Assembly: GCA_016841245.1 (NCBI GenBank)
Contig: JAENZN010000003.1
Span: forward strand, 124,001 to 188,000
DNA from: Syntrophomonas sp.
GTDB lineage: Bacteria; Bacillota; Syntrophomonadia; Syntrophomonadales; Syntrophomonadaceae
Reading direction: 5' to 3'
DNA length: 64,000 bases
Part shown: in pieces, positions 53,309 to 61,437 of the stretch
Numbering within the stretch: the first letter of the stretch is position 1
How the letters are laid out: every line of letters starts with the position of its first letter
Notes under the pieces: model-generated
What the model was told of the DNA's origin: nothing
Databases searched by the model: none
Seen by the model: only the letters and a program-made list of their open reading frames with translations
Position numbers and translations under genes: made by a program

Positions 53309-53419
53309 TATTCTAATAACAGTCAAGAAAGCAGAAGCAGGGCCAGTCTTCTCGGATAGGAAAAGAAGCTGGCTCTTGTTTTTTCAAAATATCGACATAA
53401 TGATATTCCCAAGTACAGC

Positions 53420-54325
53420 TTATACAGCGGTACTGCTCAGGTATTCCAACAACCTGGCCATATCTGCAGGCAGCGGGGTTTCAAACTGCAGCCGGGCTCC
53501 GGTGCGCGGCTGCTTAAGAGCCAGCTGGCCGGCATGCAGAGCCTGGCGGCTGATGAGAGGAGAGGGACTCCCATACAGAACATCGCCGCAAATAGGATAG
53601 CCAGCTTGACTAAGGTGTACTCTTATCTGATGAGTACGGCCGGTACCTAAAGTCAGTGAGAGCAGGGTGAATCCTTCATATCTATTTGTAACGAGATAAT
53701 TAGTTATGGCCTCTTTGCCTGATATATCTATGGTTCTGGCACAGAAGCGCGGATCTGGATGGGCAATAGGCAGATTGATACAGCCGCTGTTTTCCGGGAT
53801 TATACCTTCCACCAGCGCTAGATATTTTCGGCTGACCCTCCCTTGCTTCTGCTGGCGAAATATGGCCTGATGAGCATATTGACTCTTGCCGATAAGAATA
53901 AGACCGGAAGTATTCTTGTCCAGGCGATTAATGGGGCGGAACAGAATGGATTTACCCTGCCGGGTCCAGTAGCCGGTAACTGCGTTGGCCAGGGTTCTGC
54001 CGGATATGCCTTTGACCGGGTGAACTGCCAGGCCCGGTGGCTTATTGATTACCAGCAAATCAAGGTCTTCATAGACAATATCCAACGGGATGTCTTCAGG
54101 TTCAATGGTGTTCTCTTCCTCCAGGTCAATATCTACCGTAACCTGATCGCCTGCCTGCAGCCGGTAATTGGTTAAAGTAACCTGACCGTTGACCCGGATC
54201 TTATTCTGCAGCTTCAGCTTGGTCAAAAGGGAATGAGATATTTGCAGATGAGATTTTAACACGTCCCGCAGGTAAATATAATGGTCTTGTGGATCGACCA
54301 CATAACTTAGCATATTATCATTCAA
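53420..54325 (-). CDS. RluA-family pseudouridine synthase
   Basis: The 301-residue protein has an N-terminal S4-like RNA-binding segment (LTKLKLQNKIRVNGQ, residues about 34-48). The catalytic domain has INRLDKNTSGLILI, where the aspartate after RL is the catalytic residue, and the later RKYLALVEG and GRTHQIRVHLSQAGYPICGD blocks. This is the RluA/RluC/RluD branch that makes pseudouridine in 23S rRNA or tRNA; the exact target is not evident. It ends convergently with htpX and starts 21 bp after the small winged-helix gene. Confidence 0.92.
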   Translation of the reverse strand: MNDNMLSYVVDPQDHYIYLRDVLKSHLQISHSLLTKLKLQNKIRVNGQVTLTNYRLQAGDQVTVDIDLEEENTIEPEDIPLDIVYEDLDLLVINKPPGLAVHPVKGISGRTLANAVTGYWTRQGKSILFRPINRLDKNTSGLILIGKSQYAHQAIFRQQKQGRVSRKYLALVEGIIPENSGCINLPIAHPDPRFCARTIDISGKEAITNYLVTNRYEGFTLLSLTLGTGRTHQIRVHLSQAGYPICGDVLYGSPSPLISRQALHAGQLALKQPRTGARLQFETPLPADMARLLEYLSSTAV

Positions 54326-54346
54326 TTCCTGTTACCTCTTGCTCCA

Positions 54347-54565
54347 TTAGCAATATTCTCTCCAGCCAGTCAATTCTTCCCCATTATTTGACCTGGTAAT
54401 AACACCTCTGGGAGATTCCATCTGCCCGCTATCATTGAGTTTCTTAATTATCTTAGCTGCTTCCTTCTTTTCCCGTGCAGATAGTTCAGATGCTTCTTTA
54501 GCACTCCAAGCTTGGCCTGATTGAACCAAGGCATCCAGTGCTTTTTTCTCCGTACCCATCTTCAT
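54347..54565 (-). CDS. Small winged-helix-like protein, 72 aa
   Basis: The sequence KALDALVQSGQAWSAKEASE and KKEAAKIIKKLNDSGQMESP has the helix-helix-helix-wing pattern of a winged-helix DNA-binding domain, with the wing near GVITRSNNG. It is charged and soluble. The ribosome site (GAAGCAG) is weak. It is placed just upstream of the pseudouridine synthase in the same direction, perhaps co-transcribed. Function unknown. Confidence 0.65.
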   Translation of the reverse strand: MKMGTEKKALDALVQSGQAWSAKEASELSAREKKEAAKIIKKLNDSGQMESPRGVITRSNNGEELTGWREYC

Positions 54566-54691
54566 CTGCTTCGTTTCATGCAGTTTTTACCTACTATAGG
54601 TGAATGAAATAATCATGTCAACCTGATAAGAAACTGCGAAAAAAGTTATATAATCTGATGCCAGGATAACTATAAAACGAAGTCTATGTTG

Positions 54692-56206
54692 TTATTGAGC
54701 TGTTTCATCCAGAGGTATAGGTTCACTGACATAATCTTCGGCCAGAGAATCTTCGTTAATTACTACCTGCTGCTTTCTCAACTCAGAGTGCAGCAGTTTG
54801 CGCTCGATATAAAAACGATCGGAGAAAGGTTCATATTTAACAGTATCTACAGCCGCCGCCAGGCCTTCGTCAGTCAGGTAAAGAACCATAGCCGAATAAG
54901 GTACCGCCTGGTCGGAATACAGGCCTCTGAGTCCGGAAGCCCCTGAAGTACCCGGATTTAGAAGAATAGTTTCGTTATTAATAATTATAGACTGCTGGTG
55001 GGTATGTCCATATACTATGAGCGGAAAGTCTTCGCCAAGTTTTTGTGCTGCCTGCGGGTTATGAACCACTACGATATCAGGTTTGGTTTCCTCCTCAGCG
55101 GCTGTATTTATCAATGCTTCAGCCTGCTCTTGCATTAGAGAATTCCAGACCAGGGAATCTTCCAACTCAACTTCAGAACTGCTGGCCATGGGATCGGCTG
55201 ATCCCAATATTTTAATCCCCGCTGCGTTTATAGTACTACCATCTAAAACTACCCCGTTATCAAGATTACTAATAAAATCAATAATTTCTGGAGTGTCATG
55301 ATTTCCCGGGCAGAAAACGTAGGGTATTTTGATACTGCTGATTTTCGCGGCATATTCTGCTTCCATGGATGTGCCTAAATCAGTAAGATCTCCGGCATCC
55401 AGTATAAGATCCACCTTGAAAGCGGCCGCAATTTCATTGGCAAACTCTACTCCCAGGGGATTACTGTGCAGGTCGCTGATCAACAGGACTTTTTTAAAAG
55501 CTCCATCCTCTATGGGACTGGATAAAAGAGACAGCCCGTTAGAGCTGCTCATCAAAAGGCTCATGTTTCCTACTACCTTACGGGTATCAGCTTGTAATTC
55601 TTCCAGTCTATCCATAAAATCGCCCGGTTCCAGGATCAGCTGGGGAGCCAGAGCAATAACACCGCAGTATACCGGTTCTTTGAATGCTTCGATATCATAA
55701 GTATGAGCGGTATTAAACAGGAGCAGGGCCATTAACGCGGCGCAGGTCAATCCTGATAAAAGTGCCGTCCTTAACCTGCAGCGCCATAATATCAGCACGG
55801 TCAAAAAGGCTCCGCAGAATATAATGATTATCTGCCTGGCAATAAAGGGCTTAATAAAACTAATAAGGCCCTCATAAATATTATTCCAGCCCTGGATGGA
55901 ACTTACTGCTTCTTCTGCGGCTGCACTATCTGTTCCGGTTCCTATATAAGTAAGCTTGATTTTTAATAAAAGGGGTGTGGTATGGGTTGAGGATGAAACA
56001 CTGCCTAAAGGCGATAAATCGATAATGGTACTGCCGGTCAGAGCAGGTAGGGCAGAAACAGAGAAGGTCAGACCCTCGATGGTATAGTTAGTTGGTCCCG
56101 CGATATAGAGGGCCAGGAGTGCCCCTAGCAATGCAGTTATTATAATTGCCAGCGGCTTCATATTTTTTATCCAGTTAACGATTCCGGTCCAGGAGTTTAT
56201 ATACAT
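54692..56206 (-). CDS. Membrane-anchored metallophosphoesterase
   Basis: The 504-residue protein starts with a membrane helix (PLAIIITALLGALLALYIAG). A domain of about 100 residues with a second and third helix (near residues 120-165) follows. The calcineurin-like phosphoesterase domain has all motifs in order: SDLHSNPLG, AGDLTDLG, CPGNHD, VVHNP and YGHTHQQS. It would hydrolyse a phosphodiester or phosphomonoester with two metal ions, probably outside the membrane given the topology (inference). The start at 56206 follows AGAGGTG. No operon partner is obvious. Confidence 0.9.
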   Translation of the reverse strand: MYINSWTGIVNWIKNMKPLAIIITALLGALLALYIAGPTNYTIEGLTFSVSALPALTGSTIIDLSPLGSVSSSTHTTPLLLKIKLTYIGTGTDSAAAEEAVSSIQGWNNIYEGLISFIKPFIARQIIIIFCGAFLTVLILWRCRLRTALLSGLTCAALMALLLFNTAHTYDIEAFKEPVYCGVIALAPQLILEPGDFMDRLEELQADTRKVVGNMSLLMSSSNGLSLLSSPIEDGAFKKVLLISDLHSNPLGVEFANEIAAAFKVDLILDAGDLTDLGTSMEAEYAAKISSIKIPYVFCPGNHDTPEIIDFISNLDNGVVLDGSTINAAGIKILGSADPMASSSEVELEDSLVWNSLMQEQAEALINTAAEEETKPDIVVVHNPQAAQKLGEDFPLIVYGHTHQQSIIINNETILLNPGTSGASGLRGLYSDQAVPYSAMVLYLTDEGLAAAVDTVKYEPFSDRFYIERKLLHSELRKQQVVINEDSLAEDYVSEPIPLDETAQ

Positions 56207-56464
56207 AAATTAACACCTCTGCCATCCAATCGGCCAAATTCGACAATACTAATCTTATTCTAACATCTGTAGTAATCAGAGAGCTCTGGTTGATATAGGT
56301 AAGCGGGTAAGTTACAGGGAGAAATGAGTGTAATTGCTGGAGATTGGCGAGGGGTAGCAGGGATATGAATATTATGGCATGATAGGGTTAACTGTTAAAA
56401 TTGTAATCCCCGAAGGGGGCTCCCGTTATTGGCCGGTTATCTTGCTGATTTTCTTGACAATCTA

Positions 56465-56492
56465 AGACCTCACAACACATGTTGTGAGGTCT
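56465..56492. repeat. 13-bp perfect inverted repeat
   Basis: AGACCTCACAACA-ca-TGTTGTGAGGTCT. It lies about 60 bp downstream of the small membrane-protein gene on the minus strand. Lacking a T-run, it may be a terminator stem or a protein-binding site. Confidence 0.5.
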
Positions 56493-56554
56493 ATATTAAT
56501 ATCTTTATACTCTTCGCAGTTTTGATATAGAATAAAATATTGCTTAAGCTGCAT

Positions 56555-56686
56555 CTACAGTCTTTGCAGCCGCCGCCGGGTAGCAAACTTCACTTCTTCC
56601 TCAAAACTTGAAATTTTAGATTTTCTAAGGATAAGTCCGGCTCCTACCAGGACCAGACATACTCCATTTACTGCCAGTATAGTCAT
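56555..56686 (-). CDS. Small single-helix membrane protein, 43 aa
   Basis: The minus-strand frame from the ATG at 56686, seven bases after GGGAGGT, reads MTILAVNGVCLVLVGAGLIL. This is one membrane helix, followed by a basic, charged tail (RKSKISSFEEEVKF...RRRLQRL). A strong ribosome site, a clean hydrophobic helix and the positive-inside tail make it a credible small gene. No family is recognised. It stands alone between the phosphoesterase and the two-PAS activator. Confidence 0.6.
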   Translation of the reverse strand: MTILAVNGVCLVLVGAGLILRKSKISSFEEEVKFATRRRLQRL

Positions 56687-56953
56687 TTAAAAATACCTCC
56701 CTTTCTAATTTGAGTGGGCATTAATTTTCAATACGCTTTAAAATCGGAGTAATATTAATCTGCATAATTTTTCTGTTTTTTGAAGTATACAACAGGATAA
56801 TTACAAATGAGTTACAAAAAGCATAACCTATAAAGAAATCAGGTTATTTTCTGGCTAATTACATAACCTTTGTAAAATAAAATTAATATGGACAAACAGT
56901 ATATTGGAAGGAGATAGCCATGATAAAAAATCGCAATCTTTGTGCAACTGAGT

Positions 56954-56972
56954 CAAGAGAACCGTTCCCTTG
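56954..56972. promoter_or_regulatory. Dyad upstream of the two-PAS activator, candidate operator
   Basis: CAAGAGAAC-C-GTTCCCTTG pairs at eight of nine positions. It is itself enclosed by CTGAGTCAA (56948-56956) and TTGACTCAG (56980-56988). Such layered dyads suggest binding by a dimeric regulator, possibly the downstream activator. Confidence 0.45.
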
Positions 56973-57020
56973 AGACTCATTGACTCAGTTTCTTATCAAT
57001 ACCTTCATTCCATTAGAGCT

Positions 57021-57037
57021 AGTCTCAAAATGAGACT
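57021..57037. promoter_or_regulatory. Perfect palindrome upstream of the two-PAS activator
   Basis: AGTCTCA-AAA-TGAGACT, 86 bp before the start codon at 57123. It shares the GAGACT/AGTCTC word with the preceding dyad region (TGAGACTCA at 56971-56979). Confidence 0.45.
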
Positions 57038-57122
57038 CTTATCGATTGAATGTGATATATTAATAATAAATTGATATGATTGACTGCTAGTGGTTAATTA
57101 TCAGATTGAGGTGAAGAAAAAA

Positions 57123-58868
57123 ATGCAAAATGATTTAGAATTAAACTTGATGTTTGATGCCTTAATTGAGAGTCCCTATATGGCTTATGTTATCGTCGAC
57201 AAACATGGTTACATCACTATGATGAATCAGACCTACCTGGATTTATTGGAACTCAAGAAGGAAGAAGTTATTGGCAAACATATCCTGGAGGTAACACCTC
57301 AATCAAAATTGCCTGAAGTGCTGAAAACAGGGAAAATCAATAAAGCTGACATATGGCCGATTATGGGCCGGGACACGATTGTTACCCGCTTGCCCATAGT
57401 TAAGAATGATGCAATAGTAGGCGCTATAGGGCAGAGCCTATTTTTGGAAATGTCCAGCGTACAAATACTCCTGAAGAAGCTGCAGGAAACCTTCAATACT
57501 ATGTCAGATGCTCTGGTACAAAGCCCGCACATGATTTATGTCATAGTAAATAAGGATGGATACATAACCTTCATGAATCAAACTTACCTGGATATGCTGG
57601 AAAAAAGAATAGAGGATGTTATTGACAAGCATATTCATGAAATAACCCCCAAATCCAGACTGCCTGAAGTAATTGAAACCGGGCAGATTCATGAAGTGGA
57701 CTTGTGGGAAGTAAATGGACAGGATACTATAATCACTCGCGCCCCCATTATAAGAGATGGAGAAATTGTTGGGGCGATAGGCCAGAGTTTATTTCTGGAT
57801 ATGTCCGGAGCCAAACTGCTGGTTAATAGGCTGCAGGAAGTGGAGAAGGAATTATACCTTTATAAAGAAGAGGTAAGACAGATATACAAAGCTAAATGGC
57901 ATTTTAATGATTTGATAGGCCAGAGCATGGAATTTTCGCTGGTGAAATCCATTGCTCATCAACTCTCAATAACTACTTCCACACTATTGATAACTGGTGA
58001 AAGCGGTACCGGAAAAGAACTCTTTGCCCAGGCCATCCATAATGCCAGCAACCGGGAACACTGCCCGTTTGTAAGAATAAACTGTGCAGCTTTACCAGAA
58101 AGTCTTCTGGAATCGGAGCTATTCGGATATGAAGAAGGCGCCTTTTCTGGAGCCAGAAAAGGTGGTAAACCAGGAAAATTTGAACTGGCCAAGGGCGGGA
58201 CCATCTTTCTTGATGAGATCGGTGATATGCCATTAAACATGCAGACCAAAATGCTCACGGTATTGCAGGAACGGGTTATTGAAAGGGTTGGAGGAACCCG
58301 TCCCATCCCCATCAATGTTAGAGTAATAGCAGCAACCAATCGGGATTTGGAAGAACTGGTCAAGCAACAGCTCTTCAGGGAGGATCTCTATTACCGGCTC
58401 AACGTGGTACGGTTATCAATACCACCACTAAGAAAACGAATGGAAGATATCCCGCTGCTGATTCATACTTTAATAAAAAGAATAAATTGTACTTTAGGGG
58501 CTGATACCAAAGGCATATCTGATTTGGCCCTGGATCTGCTGAAAAAGTATTCCTGGCCGGGTAATGTTCGGGAACTGGAAAATTTATTGGAAAGGGCCGT
58601 GAATCTAGCCGGCTTCGATAGTGAAGATATCCTGGAAATAGAACACTTCCCATCATTGAGCCATATCGATAAGCAGCCGGCCAGGAAAAACCCATCTGAT
58701 CATAATTTAAACAAGGCCATCGAAGGTCTGGAAAAGGATATGATTATTAGCACCCTGATGCTTACTAATAATAACAAAGCTCAAGCAGCACAGCTCATGG
58801 GCTTAAACAAATCGGTTTTATACCGTAAATTAAAGAAATATGATCTAATGGATTTCAAGACTAATTAA
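57123..58868 (+). CDS. Sigma-54-dependent activator with two PAS domains
   Basis: The ATG at 57123 (GAGGTG nine bases upstream) is preferred over the GTG at 57090, giving 581 residues. Two PAS domains in tandem are clear repeats of each other: ESPYMAYVIVDKHGYITMMN near residues 16-35 and QSPHMIYVIVNKDGYITFMN about 125 residues later. Each is followed by a ...ITRxPI...VGAIGQSLFL strand pair. The AAA+ core has GESGTGKE, GYEEGAFSGARKGG, FLDEIGDMP and a C-terminal HTH, AAQLMGLNKSVLYRKL. The sigma-54 loop is GAFSGA rather than GAFTGA. Two sigma-54 promoters and a thiolase gene follow, the likely targets. Confidence 0.92.
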   Translation: MQNDLELNLMFDALIESPYMAYVIVDKHGYITMMNQTYLDLLELKKEEVIGKHILEVTPQSKLPEVLKTGKINKADIWPIMGRDTIVTRLPIVKNDAIVGAIGQSLFLEMSSVQILLKKLQETFNTMSDALVQSPHMIYVIVNKDGYITFMNQTYLDMLEKRIEDVIDKHIHEITPKSRLPEVIETGQIHEVDLWEVNGQDTIITRAPIIRDGEIVGAIGQSLFLDMSGAKLLVNRLQEVEKELYLYKEEVRQIYKAKWHFNDLIGQSMEFSLVKSIAHQLSITTSTLLITGESGTGKELFAQAIHNASNREHCPFVRINCAALPESLLESELFGYEEGAFSGARKGGKPGKFELAKGGTIFLDEIGDMPLNMQTKMLTVLQERVIERVGGTRPIPINVRVIAATNRDLEELVKQQLFREDLYYRLNVVRLSIPPLRKRMEDIPLLIHTLIKRINCTLGADTKGISDLALDLLKKYSWPGNVRELENLLERAVNLAGFDSEDILEIEHFPSLSHIDKQPARKNPSDHNLNKAIEGLEKDMIISTLMLTNNNKAQAAQLMGLNKSVLYRKLKKYDLMDFKTN

Positions 58869-58946
58869 GCCAAGGAAGTAAAATAATACTAAACCGAGAT
58901 AGACTGAAGAAGATAAAGATGCTTTTAACAAAATATGAAAATTATA

Positions 58947-58961
58947 GTATCTAATAGATAC
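58947..58961. promoter_or_regulatory. Palindrome upstream of the tandem sigma-54 promoters
   Basis: GTATCTA-A-TAGATAC, perfect 7-bp arms, 50 bp before the first -24 element at 59012. A likely site for the two-PAS activator (inference from position). Confidence 0.45.
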
Positions 58962-59011
58962 TCTGGGGTAATTATTTGCAACCCAAGAGAATATGTATGG
59001 GGAGGATAATT

Positions 59012-59027
59012 TGGCATAGTAGTTGCT
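59012..59027 (+). promoter_or_regulatory. Sigma-54 promoter, distal of two before the thiolase
   Basis: TGGCATAGTAGTTGCT, exact GG-N10-GC spacing. Its -12 half lies in a small palindrome AGTTGCT-ttt-AGCAACT (59021-59037) that could compete for binding or affect melting. Confidence 0.6.
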
Positions 59028-59134
59028 TTTAGCAACTCCAGGTAACATCCTTTATATATTAATACTTAAAGGTTAATTCTTTGTGAATGCGGAGAACTAG
59101 CCTTTTTTTTTCTATTTATTAAGATATATGGTAT

Positions 59135-59150
59135 TGGCATAGTATTTGCA
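59135..59150 (+). promoter_or_regulatory. Sigma-54 promoter, proximal of two before the thiolase
   Basis: TGGCATAGTATTTGCA, exact GG-N10-GC spacing, about 170 bp before the thiolase start. It differs from the promoter at 33462 by one base only (AGTAT against AGTAA). Confidence 0.8.
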
Positions 59151-59322
59151 AAATATAAATGAGCATGAGGGTATCTATTATCTTATGCTTTAAATAAAAA
59201 TGCCGGTTTGTTCCAAAATTGTTGAAAAAGGGGGTGAGATAGCAAAGTATAAGTGATGATGCCAAACCAGTATACACTTAAAGGTTCAACCTAAAAATAA
59301 TATATAGAGGGGGACATGTTTA

Positions 59323-60540
59323 ATGGAGACTAAAGAAGTAGTAATGGTTAGTGCCTGTAGGACTGCTATTGGAAGATTCATGGGCAGTTTAAAGGATGTA
59401 CCTGCCAGAGATCTTGCTATAACTGTTGGTAAGGGTGCAATCGAAAGAGCAGGGATTTCTGCTGACATCATTGATGAAATTACTATGGGGCAGCTTTATA
59501 CGGCTATGCAGGGTTCTTTGCCTGCCCGGCAAGTAGGAATGAGACTGGGGCTTCCGCATAGGAGTGGTGCAGTTAGTGTTAACCAGAACTGTACATCGGG
59601 TATGCGGGCACTAGAAATAGCCGCTCATAATATTATGCTGGGCCAGACTGAAATTGCTCTGGTAATAGGGGTAGAAAACATGACCGGAACGCCTTACCTG
59701 CTTCCTAAAGCCAGGATGGGCTACCGGATGAATGCCGGGACTATTGAAGACCATATGATACACGATGGGCTATTTGATGCACTGGTTCCCGGTCATATGG
59801 GAATGACTGCCGAAAACATTGCTGAACGCTATGGTATTACCCGTGAACAATGCGACGAATTGGCCCTTATAAGCCATCAACGTGCTACTGCAGCGGTCCA
59901 AAACGGTACATTTGAACGGGAAATAGTACCAGTGGAAATAAAAAGTAAAAAGGGCAGCAAGTTCTATGAAACAGACGAGCACATGATCCCTGATGCCAGC
60001 CTGGAAGTAATGGGCAAACTGCCTTCAGCCTTTAAAAAAGGCGGAGTTGTAACTGCTGCCAATGCTTCCGGTATCAATGATGGGGCAGCAGCAGCAATTA
60101 TTATGTCCAAGGAAAAAGCAGAAGCACTGGGAGTTAAACCGTTGATGAAACTAATAAACATTTGCGGAGAAGGTGTAGACCCTCTGGTTATGGGATTGGG
60201 GCCTGCAGTTGCTATTCCCAAGTGTCTCAAACAAGTAGGCATGAAGTTTGACGATGTGCAGTACTGGGAAGTTAATGAAGCATTTGCTGCCCAGTGGCTG
60301 GGTGTGGGAATAATGCTTAAACAAGACTATGGTATGGACCTGGATAATAACATGAACTTAGATAAAGTGAATCATAATGGTTCTGGAATTGCCCTTGGAC
60401 ATCCGGTAGGATGTACCGGACTACGTATAATAGTAAGCCTCTACTATGAAATGGAACGACTGGGATTGACTACCGGCGGAGCTTCTCTGTGTGTCGGAGG
60501 CGGACCATCTATGGCTTCTTTATGGAGTCGCGACGTATAG
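59323..60540 (+). CDS. Acetyl-CoA acetyltransferase (thiolase), paralogue
   Basis: This 405-residue thiolase has the nucleophilic cysteine in QNCTSGMRALE near residue 90, NEAFAAQW, and GHPVGCTGLRIIVSLYYEME with the second catalytic cysteine. The C-terminal GGASLCVGGGP is the same as in the thiolase at 22850. It would form or split acetoacetyl-CoA or longer ketoacyl-CoA. The ATG lies 12 bases after AGAGGGGG. Two sigma-54 promoters and a dedicated activator upstream suggest that its expression follows a specific metabolite. Confidence 0.95.
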   Translation: METKEVVMVSACRTAIGRFMGSLKDVPARDLAITVGKGAIERAGISADIIDEITMGQLYTAMQGSLPARQVGMRLGLPHRSGAVSVNQNCTSGMRALEIAAHNIMLGQTEIALVIGVENMTGTPYLLPKARMGYRMNAGTIEDHMIHDGLFDALVPGHMGMTAENIAERYGITREQCDELALISHQRATAAVQNGTFEREIVPVEIKSKKGSKFYETDEHMIPDASLEVMGKLPSAFKKGGVVTAANASGINDGAAAAIIMSKEKAEALGVKPLMKLINICGEGVDPLVMGLGPAVAIPKCLKQVGMKFDDVQYWEVNEAFAAQWLGVGIMLKQDYGMDLDNNMNLDKVNHNGSGIALGHPVGCTGLRIIVSLYYEMERLGLTTGGASLCVGGGPSMASLWSRDV

Positions 60541-60640
60541 CAGGATCGGGCCCAGGATCTTCATCTTGAGGTGTTCCGGAGTTAGCTTGGGAACGATGTT
60601 TTAAGCTTGTTTATAGTACTCACTCATGGGAGGTAATTCT

Positions 60641-60844
60641 ATGTGCTCAGACAATGTAGAAATAGACAATATAAAAGAGTTATCTGCAGGTGAAGATTCT
60701 TTACATAACATTATTAATGCGTATCTGGAAAGGGCTATACGAGTTGAGAAGGAATTTGCGGAACTGAACCGAGAGATAGCAATACTATTAAGGGGTAAGG
60801 AGGAAAATACTGCTAAGCGAGCTTTATTAGTGCGTATCAAGTAA
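60641..60844 (+). CDS. Small hypothetical protein, 67 aa
   Basis: The ATG at 60641 follows GGGAGG by seven bases (an earlier ATG at 60626 overlaps that ribosome site). The product is almost wholly helical and charged, with a heptad-like middle ([20 protein letters not shown]) that may form a coiled coil. No family is recognised. It sits between the thiolase and a fragment of an acyl-CoA dehydrogenase. Confidence 0.55.
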   Translation: MCSDNVEIDNIKELSAGEDSLHNIINAYLERAIRVEKEFAELNREIAILLRGKEENTAKRALLVRIK

Positions 60845-60876
60845 TAGCGGTATATTTGAAAAATTTAAAGGCGGGT

Positions 60877-61029
60877 ATGTTAAGGGAATTTATTGGTGGT
60901 TATGGTTTTACCAAGGATTATCGGGTGGAAAAATACATGCGTGATGCCAAAATACTGCAGATCTATAAAGGCACCAGCCAGGTTCAGCGTATGGTGGTAG
61001 CAGCCAACCTTCTTAAAGGTCTCCGGTAG
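60877..61029 (+). pseudogene. C-terminal fragment of an acyl-CoA dehydrogenase
   Basis: Fifty codons read [20 protein letters not shown] and then [20 protein letters not shown] before a stop. This is the end of a short-chain acyl-CoA dehydrogenase, including the region where the catalytic glutamate (YEGT) is normally found, here YKGT. The preceding 320 or so residues are absent and no ribosome site is present. A 5' deletion has removed most of the gene. It indicates that this thiolase once stood in a fuller beta-oxidation operon. Confidence 0.85.
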
Positions 61030-61071
61030 GTTGTCAGCAATATAAAGTCCCCTTATTAACGTTCCCAAACG

Positions 61072-61108
61072 GCAAAAGCAGGGTTAAAGCCCTGCTTTTG
61101 CAATTTCT
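61072..61108 (+). terminator. Rho-independent terminator
   Basis: GCAAAAGCAGGG and its perfect complement with a six-base loop, followed by AATTTCTTT. It ends the thiolase transcript. Confidence 0.8.
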
Positions 61109-61437
61109 TTGGTTGGTGTAAGGTTCACTATTAATAAGGAAACCCTTAACAGGATCACAATTTAAGTTCGCACAAGGCCCACAAATGATGAAGAGTCCAC
61201 TCAATCAACATACTAAGGTACGCTTCAATTGCAGGCTTTTCTAATGCCTTGAGCTTCACTTTGGTCACATTCAGGATATGGCAAGTTTCAACCAGGGAAA
61301 ATCAACCTTCTCCATCCCCCTAATATTGTTAATCCGATGATTACACATCAATCTTTATCAAGATCCAGGGCTTAGATAAAAAATAGAAAAAACACACAAT
61401 CTAATAACAAATATTAAATATTAAGGAGCAAGCATTG
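61109..61437. other. Intergenic region with a doubtful minus-strand frame
   Basis: No confident gene. A minus-strand frame (61301-61155) without start or ribosome site reads a helical segment, AIEAYLSMLIEWTLHHLWAL, that might be the tail of a decayed transposase. I cannot place it in a family. The 3' part leads into the ribosome site of the DsrE-like gene. Confidence 0.3.

Noticed and set aside
56920-56973. 17-codon leader ORF (MIKNRNLCATESREPFP) behind GGAAGGAGATAG
   Set aside because: It overlaps the dyad-rich region upstream of the activator, and its codons are largely dictated by the palindromes. The ribosome site is good, but coding is not convincing.
61155-61301. Minus-strand frame resembling the tail of a transposase
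   Set aside because: It has no start or ribosome site, and I cannot match it to a named transposase family. It is mentioned only as intergenic content.
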